Numbered from the stretch's first letter, positions 36,185 to 45,651 are shown. The stretch is 46,022 nt of DNA from Acidobacteriota bacterium (GCA_013290025.1 JABCYV010000008.1:1-46022), one strand, 5' to 3'. A program made the numbers and translations. Notes: generated by a model not told the origin, from the letters alone.

Positions 36185-36678
36185 AGTTCCGTGTCCTTTC
36201 TGGCTTGTTCGCGGAACTGGTCAAGCGCCGGACCCCCGTCGACCCCGCCTCCTCCGACGACGCGGCCAGCACCCCGGCCATCGCTGCCGCGCCAGGCGCG
36301 GACAACCAGGACGACGGTCGTCAACCCTAGCGCCAGCGCCAGATATGGCATGACCCAGGCAACGCGGTTGAAACCGCTCGTGGTAGGTGCGATCAGCACG
36401 GTGGGCCCGTATTTCTGGACGAAGGATTGCAGCACCAGATCGTCACTGTCGGGACGGCTCATTGCCGCAACCAGTTCTCCACGCATACCGTCCGACAACG
36501 GACAACCGACATGGTTGCACTCCAGCAGCACCTGATTGCAGCCACACACGCACATCAATTTATGGCCCAACTGGTTGAAGCGTGCGTCTTCGTCCCCAGC
36601 TCCCATGAGAGTCACGATCGCGAGCGACAGCAGCACGATTTGGATGACGCGCTTCGACGGCAGTTTGTGAGAAATCAT
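36181..36678 (-). CDS. ccmH: Cytochrome c-type biogenesis protein CcmH
   Basis: LGHKLMCVCGCNQVLLECNHVGCPLSDGMRGELVAAM; CxCGC-type motif and C-terminal TM. Confidence 0.85.
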   Translation of the reverse strand: MISHKLPSKRVIQIVLLSLAIVTLMGAGDEDARFNQLGHKLMCVCGCNQVLLECNHVGCPLSDGMRGELVAAMSRPDSDDLVLQSFVQKYGPTVLIAPTTSGFNRVAWVMPYLALALGLTTVVLVVRAWRGSDGRGAGRVVGGGGVDGGPALDQFREQARKDTEL

Positions 36679-36701
36679 GGGCACTGTGAACAACCTCAAG
36701 C

Positions 36702-38738
36702 CTAGGTTCGCGCCGCCACTGGCTCGGGCTCGATTCGCGCCGGAGCAGTCACCCGCGCCGGCACTGCATTCGGCACCAGCGCAGTGATGGTTCCAAAGAT
36801 CATCACCAGCGCTCCGATCCAGATCCACATCACTAGCGGATTGAGGTGCGCTTTGATAATCGGACGGCCCGTCTCGGGATTAACGCCTTCATAGACCAGA
36901 TAAAGGTCTCGAACCAGGAACAAATCTTCCTTGAAGGTGGGATGAATCTGTGGGATGGTCTGCGTCTGTTGGCTGGCCTTGTAGAAGCGCCGCTCGGGGA
37001 ACATGGTCGTGATCTGCCTGCTACCTCGGAAAACATTAATGATGGCCCACTGGTTGCTGTAGTTCGGATTGTCCTCTTCGGTATAAGACTGGCAAACCAG
37101 CGTGTAGGGGCCAATGGTCATGTGGTCGCCGTAGCCCATCTCCTTCTCTGCCTCGCGGTTGAAGGGAGTTCCGAGAATTCCTGTGACCACCACGGCTACG
37201 CCGAAGTGGACAATGTAGCCGCCGTAGCGGCGAGTGTTTCGGCGCCACAGGTGGGCCATGGAAGCGAGCAAGCCCTGCCCTGTATGCCTGGATATGACGC
37301 GGCCGCCGCGCACGAACTCGGAGATTACGGTTAGCGTCACCAAGGTGGCTAACATAGCGGCCATCAGCGCATAGAAGTAGGAGATGTCCTTCCACGGGCG
37401 AACGCCGCAGACGATCATCAGAATCCCAACCAAAGCCGCGCCAAACGCGGGCCACAGGAAGTTACGTTTCAAACTCTCCAGCGACGTGTTGCGCCAGGCG
37501 AGCAGCGGACCGACGGCGGTGAGCAGCAAAAGCAACAGGATGACCGGGATGGTTACATGATTGTAGAAGGGCGGCCCGACCGTGATCTTATGGCCCTGCA
37601 CCCACTCAGAGAGGATGGGAAACAGCGTGCCCCAGAGCACCGTGAAGCAGAACAAAACAAACAGCAGGTTGTTAAACAGAAAGCTTGACTCGCGCGAGAC
37701 TAGTGATTCCAGCCGGTGCTCACTTTGCAAATGAGACCGGTTCTTCACGTAAAAGAGGATGCAGGTAGCAAGGATTATCGCCAGGAAGCCGACGAACCAG
37801 TCCCCAATCGAAGATTGGGCGAAGGCGTGTACCGAGCTGACCACGCCGCTGCGAGTGAGAAATGTGCCAAAGATGGAAAGCATGAAGGTGACGAAAATAA
37901 GCCACACGTTCCACACCTTCAGCATGCCGCGTTTCTCCTGCATCATTACCGAGTGCAGGAACGCGGTGCCCGTCAGCCAGGGCATGAACGAGGCGTTCTC
38001 TACCGGGTCCCAGCCCCAATAGCCTCCCCAACCCAGCACCGAGTACGCCCAGTGCGCCCCGAGAAAAACGCCGCAGGTCAGGAATCCCCAGGTCACCATC
38101 GTCCATCGGCGGGTGATGTGGATCCATTTTTCGCCCGGATAACGCATAGCCAGAGCCCCGAGCGCGAAGGCGAAGGGCACAGTAAAGCCTACGTAGCCCA
38201 AATAAAGCATAGGCGGATGGATCACCATCTCGGGATACTGCAGCAGTGGGTTGAGACCGTTGCCGTCGGCCGGCAGCGTGCCCTGCATGACGGCAAACGG
38301 GTGAGCTGCGAAATTCAGCAGGAGTAAGAAGAAAACCTGGACGGCGGCGATGATGACGGAGGCGTGGGCAAAGAGTCGGCTGTCGGTCTTGTGGCGGAGC
38401 CTAAGCACCAGTCCATACGCGGACAGAAGTAACGACCAGAATAGTAGCGAACCTTCCTGTCCGGACCACAGGACGGCGAACTTGTAGGGAATGGGTAGAT
38501 CACGATTGCTGTGATGGAAAATATAGGCGATGGAGAAGTCGTCCTGGAAGGCGGAAATGACCAATACCAGGGCAGCCAGGAAGACCACAGCAAAAACGGC
38601 AATCCCCGCCCGCCGCGCAGTTTCTCCCAGGCGATCCGATCCCGGGCCTGGACGTGCCAAGGCAAATAGTCCAGCCAGGAACGAGTAAGCGCTCAAGGCC
38701 AACGCAAGCAGGAGCGCAAAACTGCCGATTTGCGACAT
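36702..38738 (-). CDS. ccmF: Haem lyase CcmF/NrfE family
   Basis: WGGYWGWDPVENASFMPWLTGTAFLHSVMMQEKRGMLKVWNVWLIFVTFMLSIFGTFLTRSGVVSSVHAFAQS. Confidence 0.95.
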   Translation of the reverse strand: MSQIGSFALLLALALSAYSFLAGLFALARPGPGSDRLGETARRAGIAVFAVVFLAALVLVISAFQDDFSIAYIFHHSNRDLPIPYKFAVLWSGQEGSLLFWSLLLSAYGLVLRLRHKTDSRLFAHASVIIAAVQVFFLLLLNFAAHPFAVMQGTLPADGNGLNPLLQYPEMVIHPPMLYLGYVGFTVPFAFALGALAMRYPGEKWIHITRRWTMVTWGFLTCGVFLGAHWAYSVLGWGGYWGWDPVENASFMPWLTGTAFLHSVMMQEKRGMLKVWNVWLIFVTFMLSIFGTFLTRSGVVSSVHAFAQSSIGDWFVGFLAIILATCILFYVKNRSHLQSEHRLESLVSRESSFLFNNLLFVLFCFTVLWGTLFPILSEWVQGHKITVGPPFYNHVTIPVILLLLLLTAVGPLLAWRNTSLESLKRNFLWPAFGAALVGILMIVCGVRPWKDISYFYALMAAMLATLVTLTVISEFVRGGRVISRHTGQGLLASMAHLWRRNTRRYGGYIVHFGVAVVVTGILGTPFNREAEKEMGYGDHMTIGPYTLVCQSYTEEDNPNYSNQWAIINVFRGSRQITTMFPERRFYKASQQTQTIPQIHPTFKEDLFLVRDLYLVYEGVNPETGRPIIKAHLNPLVMWIWIGALVMIFGTITALVPNAVPARVTAPARIEPEPVAART

Positions 38739-38951
38739 GGGGGACCCTGAGGTATTTTTTCAGAAACACTAGCAGGAGGCAACACCAAAGCTCGGAGCAA
38801 AGTTATTGATATTCGGAGCTTTGCCGCGAGGTCGAGAGCTACTGGGAGTTACCCCGAGACCGCTTCGTCGCAATGGGCAAACTGGGAAGAGACTGAATGG
38901 ACATAGACTCCCCAGTGTGGCGGAAAATCGGCTTTCCCCAGGGACTCGAAT

Positions 38952-39194
38952 CTAGGCGCTCTGCTGCTGGTTGTAGCGGGCCAGGATTTCGCGCTCGGCT
39001 ACGAACCAATCATCATTCTCGTGGCCCGGTGTATACCCCCGCTGCGCGTACAATTCATAGGCGCGACGGCGGATTTCGGCTTCCAGGTCTGTCTGAGAGC
39101 CATTCTGCTTCATTTCGGGATTGGTAACCGCGGGCGCGGTCACTGCATTCGTGGTGCGAGTGTTGCCATTGCGGGGGGACTTTGCTCTAGCCAT
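38952..39194 (-). CDS. DUF2934-like small protein
   Basis: LEAEIRRRAYELYAQRGYTPGHENDDWFVAEREILARY. Confidence 0.75.
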   Translation of the reverse strand: MARAKSPRNGNTRTTNAVTAPAVTNPEMKQNGSQTDLEAEIRRRAYELYAQRGYTPGHENDDWFVAEREILARYNQQQSA

Positions 39195-39365
39195 AATCGG
39201 ATACTCCTTACAGATACCAAGGTTCAGCAATGAACCAAATGGATGAATTAGCCACATGCACCGGACTGCCGGTGTCCGAAAGTTTTGTGGCGGATGATGA
39301 TCTAATAATAAACCGAACAGGCTGTGGATTTGTTAAAGAACGAACAAAAAAATACATCGTACCGG

Positions 39366-42300
39366 TTAATAGAAATCGTGGGAGGTAGTCTCAGCGCGGG
39401 TGATGGAAAGCGGTAACACCCGTTGGGCTTTCACCGAAATAACGTTATCCTGGTTCTGCAGAATCCCTTCCACCATCAGGAATTGCTCGGAAGATACCAG
39501 CATCCGATTTTTCTGAAATAAATCTGGGGTGATAATGGCGTTGGCTACGCCGGTTTCGTCCTCCAGGCTAAGAAAAACAAACCCTTTGGCGGTTCCAGGA
39601 CGCTGGCGGGCGATGACACACCCCCCTACCCGCACGGACTTCCCGTTCGGAATGTGGCTGAGCTCAATGGCTTTACGGATTCCCATGGCCAGCATTCGAG
39701 GACGGTGGTAGGCCATGGGATGGGGTCCGACAGTCAAGCCAGTGCCTCGGAAATCGCCGACCAGCCGCTCTTCGGCATTCATAGGACGCAGCGGGGATTT
39801 GGAGTCGGGTTCGGGGAGTTCATCCACCAGTGGCCCAGAGTGGCGAACGGCGCGTTCGACTTGCCAGAGAGCGTCGCGACGATGGAAAGCGATATCAGAT
39901 TTCTGATTGCAGATTTCAGATTGATTTGCGTCATCGGTTGCAACCTGCAATCTAAAATCTTCATTCTGAAATTCTTTTCTGTTCTTGCGACTCGGTGGAG
40001 AATTACCGATTGAATTCAAAGCCCCGATTTCTGCCAACGTATTCAGATCGTCCTTCCGCAGTTCAGGAACACGGTGGACGAGATCATGAATGGAAACAAA
40101 CGGCGCCAAACTTCGCTGACGAACCAGCGCCTGGCCAGCCTCCTCGCGCAACCCGCGAGCATACCGCAGGCCAAGGCGTAGCGCTGGGGTCTCGCCGGCT
40201 GTTTCCACGACCGTGCAATTCCACTCAGACTTCATCACATCAATCGACAGCACCTTCAGCCCGTGCCGTTGCGCATCTTTGACGATGGTGGCGGGACGAT
40301 AGAAGCCCATCGGCTGATTATTGAGCAAGGCGGCAGTGAAAGCGGCTAGATAATGACATTTCAAATAGGCACTGGCATAGGCAAGCAGGGCGAAACTGGC
40401 AGCGTGAGACTCGGGAAATCCGTAAAGAGCGAAGGAAGTAATCGAGAGAATAATTTTCTCCTGCGCTTCCCGCGAGATGCCGTTGCGCTCCATGCCGCTG
40501 CGGAGCCTGGCCTCGATTTCCTTCATGCGGGCCTGGGAGCGTTTGAAACCCATGGCGCGACGCAGTTCCTCCGCTTCGCCCCCGCTGAATCCGGCGGCAA
40601 TCATCGCCATGCGCAACAACTGTTCCTGAAAGAGCGGCACGCCCAGTGTGCGCGTCAATACGGGCTCGAGCGAAGGATGCAAGTAGTTGACCGACTCGCG
40701 TCCCATGCGGCGCTGCAAATAAGGATTGACCATCTGACCGACGATGGGGCCAGGGCGAATGATTGCCACTTGCACCACGATGTCATAAAAGCGTTGCGGC
40801 CGCAGGCGCGGCAGGCATGACATCTGCGCCCGGCTCTCGATTTGAAACATGCCGATGGTATCGGCCTTTTGCAACGTGGAATACACCGTGGGATCGTCAG
40901 GCGGAAGGTGGGCGAGGTCCACTTCCTCACCATAATGATTGCGGATGAGTTCGAGAGAATCTTCCAGCACGGCCATCATGCCCAGGCCGAGCAGGTCGAC
41001 CTTGATGATGCCCAGGTCGTTGCAGTCTTCTTTGTCCCACTGCACTACGACGCGCCCGGGCATGGAGGCAGGTTCGAGCGGCACCACGGAATCAAGTTGC
41101 CCCTGGCAGATGACCATGCCACCAGAATGTTGGCCGAGGTGACGTGGCAGATCCTGAACCGCCTCGCAGAGCTCGAAATATTTGCGCAGCCGAGGATGAT
41201 TCAAGTCCAAACCAGCATCGCGGAAGCGATGATCGAGGGTGTCGTTGGCATCCTTGTATTCCCACGTGGAGACGGCGGCTGAGACTTTATCAAGCGTTTC
41301 CGGATCGAAGCCCAGCGCCTTGCCAATTTCGCGCGAAGCCATGCGGCTGCGATAGGTAATGACATTGGCAGTCATAGCGGCGCCGCCTTCCCCGTAGCGC
41401 TTGTACAAATATTGGATTACGCGCTCCCTCTGATCGCCGCTGGGCAGATCGAGATCAATGTCGGGCCACTCGCCGCGCTCCTCCGAGAGGAAGCGCTCAA
41501 AGAGTAGTTCCATACCCACTGGATCGACGGCGGTGATGCCGAGCGAATAACAAACGGCGCTGTTGGCCGCGGAGCCGCGCCCCTGCACCAGAATGTTTTG
41601 CTCACAGCAGTAGCGGACCAGGTCCCAGACGATGAGAAAGTAGCCGGCAAGATTCAGCTTTTGGATCAGCGTCAGCTCACGCTCGATCTGATGGCGAGCG
41701 CGATTCTTGAGTTCGGATGCGGCCCGGCCATAGTGCTGCAGGAAACCTTCCCAACTGCGTTCCCGGAGGAACGACATCATTGTCTCGCCTTCGGGGACGG
41801 GATATTTGGGAAATTCATATCCCAAATCGCTGAGTGTGAATTCGAAGCGAGACGACAATTCCACCGTGTTAGCGATGGTTTCGGGCAGATCGGCGAACAG
41901 TTGCTGCATCTTCTGCCGCGATTTCAGGTGACGCTCGGAATTGCGGGCCAGCAGGCGTCCAGCGGTGGCCAGCGTGCGATGGTTGCGGATGGCAGTGAAA
42001 ACGTCACAAAGCTCGCGCTCATGGGCGGTGGCATAGCAAACGCCGTTGGTGGCCAATAGCGGAAGCCGGAGGGAACGCGCAATTTCGATGGCAGCGCGGT
42101 TGCGAGCTTCCTGTTCGCGATGAAAATGGCGCTGCAGTTCTACATATACATTGTCCCGGCCAAAAATTTCCGTCAGGTGCTCAATCGAGCGCTGAGCTTC
42201 TTCCTTTCCCCCTTGGGCAAGTGCGGTTGCGAGCGGACCATCGTCACCTCCGGTCAGGCAGATAAGTCCGACCGAGTGTTCTTGCAATTCCTTTTCGTGG

Positions 42301-42713
42301 ACAGTGCCTTCGCCTTTCTTTGCCCGGAGTTTCATCTTGGTGATCAGGCGGCAAAGATTCTGGTAGCCGGTGCGGGAAGAGACAAGGAGGGGAAGACGGA
42401 AAGAGATTTTTGAATGTTCGGATTTATGAATTGTCGAATTGAAAACATCTCGATCCTTTGACGGATTCTTCAATTCGTCAATCCGGAAATTCGTCAGTCC
42501 GAAAATTTCACACATTACTTCCGCTCCGATGTGCGCCTTGATCCCGGCCTTCTCCGCTGCCATGTGAAAACGCGGAGCGCCATACACGCCGTCCCGGTCG
42601 AGCAGGGCCATGGCCGGCATGTGCAGGTTGGCGCAGTTTGCGATCAGATCTTCAGGCAGGGAAGCGCCTTCGAGAAAACTGAAGGCAGAGCGGGAATGAA
42701 ATTCGATGTACAT
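39366..42713 (-). CDS. dnaE2: Error-prone DNA polymerase DnaE2 (ImuC)
   Basis: PHP MYIEFHSRSAFSFLEGASLPEDLI; DIDLDLPSGDQRERVIQYLYKRYG; HLGQHSGGMVICQGQLDSVVPLEPA; FPESHAASFALLAYASAYLKCHY. Confidence 0.95.
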   Translation of the reverse strand: MYIEFHSRSAFSFLEGASLPEDLIANCANLHMPAMALLDRDGVYGAPRFHMAAEKAGIKAHIGAEVMCEIFGLTNFRIDELKNPSKDRDVFNSTIHKSEHSKISFRLPLLVSSRTGYQNLCRLITKMKLRAKKGEGTVHEKELQEHSVGLICLTGGDDGPLATALAQGGKEEAQRSIEHLTEIFGRDNVYVELQRHFHREQEARNRAAIEIARSLRLPLLATNGVCYATAHERELCDVFTAIRNHRTLATAGRLLARNSERHLKSRQKMQQLFADLPETIANTVELSSRFEFTLSDLGYEFPKYPVPEGETMMSFLRERSWEGFLQHYGRAASELKNRARHQIERELTLIQKLNLAGYFLIVWDLVRYCCEQNILVQGRGSAANSAVCYSLGITAVDPVGMELLFERFLSEERGEWPDIDLDLPSGDQRERVIQYLYKRYGEGGAAMTANVITYRSRMASREIGKALGFDPETLDKVSAAVSTWEYKDANDTLDHRFRDAGLDLNHPRLRKYFELCEAVQDLPRHLGQHSGGMVICQGQLDSVVPLEPASMPGRVVVQWDKEDCNDLGIIKVDLLGLGMMAVLEDSLELIRNHYGEEVDLAHLPPDDPTVYSTLQKADTIGMFQIESRAQMSCLPRLRPQRFYDIVVQVAIIRPGPIVGQMVNPYLQRRMGRESVNYLHPSLEPVLTRTLGVPLFQEQLLRMAMIAAGFSGGEAEELRRAMGFKRSQARMKEIEARLRSGMERNGISREAQEKIILSITSFALYGFPESHAASFALLAYASAYLKCHYLAAFTAALLNNQPMGFYRPATIVKDAQRHGLKVLSIDVMKSEWNCTVVETAGETPALRLGLRYARGLREEAGQALVRQRSLAPFVSIHDLVHRVPELRKDDLNTLAEIGALNSIGNSPPSRKNRKEFQNEDFRLQVATDDANQSEICNQKSDIAFHRRDALWQVERAVRHSGPLVDELPEPDSKSPLRPMNAEERLVGDFRGTGLTVGPHPMAYHRPRMLAMGIRKAIELSHIPNGKSVRVGGCVIARQRPGTAKGFVFLSLEDETGVANAIITPDLFQKNRMLVSSEQFLMVEGILQNQDNVISVKAQRVLPLSITRAETTSHDFY

Positions 42714-42768
42714 TGCAAATCTTTTTCATCACAGAGTCACGGAGTCACAGAGAAAATCTTTGGAGTTG

Positions 42769-44418
42769 CTAGTCATAAGTTCCCTCTACATACCATCCCC
42801 CGCTGAGCAGATCGCGGACCAACCGATAAAGCGCGATCCCGGTTTCCTCTTGCATCGCGATGTCCCATTCATCGCGGGCCCAGCCTTCCTGGTCCCACCA
42901 ATCGCCTGACGAGCGCCAGGGGCCGGCTGCCCAGACGATTTCTCCCTGGATCGGTCTGTGCCCGGAGCAGACCAGACGCGATGGTCCACCATCGCGTAGC
43001 GTCACCGCAGCGCGCAAAGGCGGACGGAAGATGCGCAGGGCAGTGACGACATTCGCTTTCTCCTGATTGCCAGCAGGTTTGTCTTCTTTTCGTGACACAC
43101 CTTCTCGCGGCATTTCGGGCGCGAAGCCTTTCATTCGAAAACCTTCTGGACGGTGTGTATCCAGCAACTCGAGCGATCCGACCTGGTTTTCACCCACAAT
43201 GCCCGCAATTCTGGCAAGTGTGAGTTCGAGCTTTTCTGGCTCTGGTGAGGGCGGAAGAAAAAGACCGCCCTGAGCCGCACGCGGACGCGCCGGCTCCGCT
43301 GACAAATAAATTTTTAGAATGGGCGCCCCGGGGGGATGCGCCTTCAAATCAAGCTGCAATAGCTTGAGGAAAGTTTTAGCATCCAGCATCGGGACGGGAA
43401 GCCGAAGCGTACGTTGAAAAATCTTGCGACTCTCGCTTTCACAATAAGGCTGCCGAGCTTGCACTCGGCCTCGACGGGCGGGGGCGCCCGTCTCCACATG
43501 GCTAGTGGCTGGTTCAGTAATTTCTTCTGCATGGCATCCTTGCTCCAACGCCAATCGCAGCCGCAGTTCCTGCGTTGCCAGAGCGTGTGTACTCAGCCGA
43601 GCGCACAATTGTTCCAGCAGCCGGCCCAACAGAAATGCCAGGGGCTCAAGCAACACGAGCGGATACTCCAATTCGATGACTTCTTCGAAAACCAGCGGCG
43701 GTTCGACCGGAACCAATGTGCGGAAAGTCTCGCCCCGGGCCAGTTGCTGCAGGCGAACGCCTTTCTGCCCTAAGCGCTCGCTGATGGCAACATCCGGCAA
43801 GGCAGCTAATGCCAGCACATTACGCACTCCCCAACGGCTGTAGGTTTCCGAAAATTGCTCGATTTCTTGGGCGTCGCAAAAGCTCTCCAAAAGGACTTGT
43901 ACCGGCAGAGACCCCAACTGCTCTGCTTCTTTTCCCGCGGGAATCACGGTCACGCCGTGAAAACCTCGAGCCGCAAGTGCAGCCGTATCAGGATTGGAAG
44001 CCACTGCGACGTTGGCTTTGAGTCCGAGAGCGAAAGCACGACGAGTCACATCACGTGCAATCTTGGACAGAGAACCAAAAAGTGATTCCAGTCCTCCCAG
44101 GTCAAGAAGAATAGTGTCGCAGCCCGCATCTTCTACACGTGGCGAAAACGACTGCGCACAGTCCAGTAGTGCGGCGTGTGCGGCAGCTTCCTGCAACGAA
44201 GAACGGTTGTGCAGCACTAGACCGGCACAGGCTTCCACCTGCAACTTCATCATTCCTGGTTCAATTCCGGCACGACGAGCCGATTCGTTCACGGCAAAAA
44301 CTTTTTGCAGAGGTGCTTTACCTTCAAGCACAACCACAGACTGGGAACGCAGCTCAGGTTCGACGCGGAGGAGTGCTTCCACGGGAAAATCAGGAACGAA
44401 GATGCAAGCAAAAGGCAT
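42769..44418 (-). CDS. imuB: ImuB-like Y-family DNA polymerase homologue
   Basis: MPFACIFVPDFPVEALLRVEPELRSQSVVVLEG...DTILLDLGGLESLFGS; C-terminal MQEETGIALYRLVRDLLSGGWYVEGTYD. Confidence 0.9.
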   Translation of the reverse strand: MPFACIFVPDFPVEALLRVEPELRSQSVVVLEGKAPLQKVFAVNESARRAGIEPGMMKLQVEACAGLVLHNRSSLQEAAAHAALLDCAQSFSPRVEDAGCDTILLDLGGLESLFGSLSKIARDVTRRAFALGLKANVAVASNPDTAALAARGFHGVTVIPAGKEAEQLGSLPVQVLLESFCDAQEIEQFSETYSRWGVRNVLALAALPDVAISERLGQKGVRLQQLARGETFRTLVPVEPPLVFEEVIELEYPLVLLEPLAFLLGRLLEQLCARLSTHALATQELRLRLALEQGCHAEEITEPATSHVETGAPARRGRVQARQPYCESESRKIFQRTLRLPVPMLDAKTFLKLLQLDLKAHPPGAPILKIYLSAEPARPRAAQGGLFLPPSPEPEKLELTLARIAGIVGENQVGSLELLDTHRPEGFRMKGFAPEMPREGVSRKEDKPAGNQEKANVVTALRIFRPPLRAAVTLRDGGPSRLVCSGHRPIQGEIVWAAGPWRSSGDWWDQEGWARDEWDIAMQEETGIALYRLVRDLLSGGWYVEGTYD

Positions 44419-44457
44419 TGGTCGTCATGCTCTCGAGACAGCCACTGAGACGGCACA

Positions 44458-45366
44458 CTACGAAATTCGTTGTGTTTTGGTCAGGAACGCTGCAGTGATC
44501 GATCCTGATGGCTTGCGCTCCATGCGCGAACGCAATAGTTCTCCTTCTACGCGGATTCCCTCCAGCAATTGCGTATGAGTTGGGAATAAATTCTTTTTTT
44601 CAGAATGTTGAGGGCCGAAAGCTGAAAGCTCTTTTGACGCTTGCAATCTCACCAGCAGAGAAGCGCAAGTTTGCACGCACGGCGCTTGGGCCACGACAAA
44701 CAGCACCGTAGGCGTATACTCCACGGCACGCTGAAAACGAAACCAGGTAGTCAGCGGAATGCGCCGCGCTGTCTGAATCGGAACATCACCAAGATCAATG
44801 GCCACCAGACCGAAGCTGCCGCTTTGCAGAAGCAGGTCTGTGACCCTCAGCGCTCGCTCCAGCAATTTGTAATTCTTCCCCTCAGAGGTTAAAGCCCGTT
44901 CTTTTGAGTGAATTTTTTTGGCACGACTGAAAGCGTGCCCTTCTCGATCGTGCTTTTTATTGGGAAGACCGCATTGCACCCAGAGCAGTCTTTCAAAATC
45001 CACTCCTGCGGCAGCCGCCGAGACGGGATCAAATGCATCGGTGGCATCCATCAGAGCGCAGACTTCTCCTCGCCGGGTGGCAGAAGCCAGAGAAGCCAGC
45101 AGCACACTGGTGCGTCCCGAAGAAGCTGGCCCGCAGATTTCGCTCAGGCATCCTCGTGGCAACCCGCCGGTAAGCTTGTTAATCTCGTAAATCCCGCTGG
45201 AAACCATTTCCGGCGTGGGCCGCACCTCGAGCTGCGATGCAGGAGCCACTCCGTGAAGTTTGGGCAACGTGGAGAGCCGTTTTAGAAGGAGCGCAGCCCC
45301 CTCTTTCCCAGCAAAAGCAGCGGGGCGGCCCAGAGCATCAGGGGCACAAATCACCGGGGAAGACAT
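44458..45366 (-). CDS. imuA: ImuA/RecA-like mutasome protein
   Basis: GIYEINKLTGGLPRGCLSEICGPASSGRTSVLLASLASATRRGEVCALMDATDAFDPVSAAAAGVDFERLLWVQCG; upstream of imuB and dnaE2. Confidence 0.82.
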   Translation of the reverse strand: MSSPVICAPDALGRPAAFAGKEGAALLLKRLSTLPKLHGVAPASQLEVRPTPEMVSSGIYEINKLTGGLPRGCLSEICGPASSGRTSVLLASLASATRRGEVCALMDATDAFDPVSAAAAGVDFERLLWVQCGLPNKKHDREGHAFSRAKKIHSKERALTSEGKNYKLLERALRVTDLLLQSGSFGLVAIDLGDVPIQTARRIPLTTWFRFQRAVEYTPTVLFVVAQAPCVQTCASLLVRLQASKELSAFGPQHSEKKNLFPTHTQLLEGIRVEGELLRSRMERKPSGSITAAFLTKTQRIS

Positions 45367-45404
45367 AGGGAACCTCAGAAGTTCAGGAACATCGAAGCAG
45401 GTAG

Positions 45405-45449
45405 CTTCGAAAGCGAAGTTTTGTTTTTGTATATTCGCTTTTTATTCGC
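45405..45449 (-). promoter_or_regulatory. Candidate SOS/regulatory region upstream of imuA
   Basis: CTTCGaaagCGAAG palindrome (45405-45418) and direct repeat GCGAATAaaaaGCGAATA (45432-45449 on minus), 11-bp period. Confidence 0.35.
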
Positions 45450-45651
45450 CTAAAAAGATTCTGCTACTAGAGGGTCTGCTTGTCAAGAGGTGGGAGAATT
45501 TTCACAACTCTTAAACCCATTTCGGGCATAGCTACCACTTGGGTGTGTGCTAGAGAAAGCAGGACAAGAAAATGAAAGAGAAATGAATATGGTGTGATTG
45601 TGGCCCAGAAACGATGCCCGCCCCCAGCTGCGATCCACCAAGACGCTTTGT

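Noticed and set aside
37716-38327. 203-aa plus-strand ORF
   Set aside because: Antisense to ccmF.
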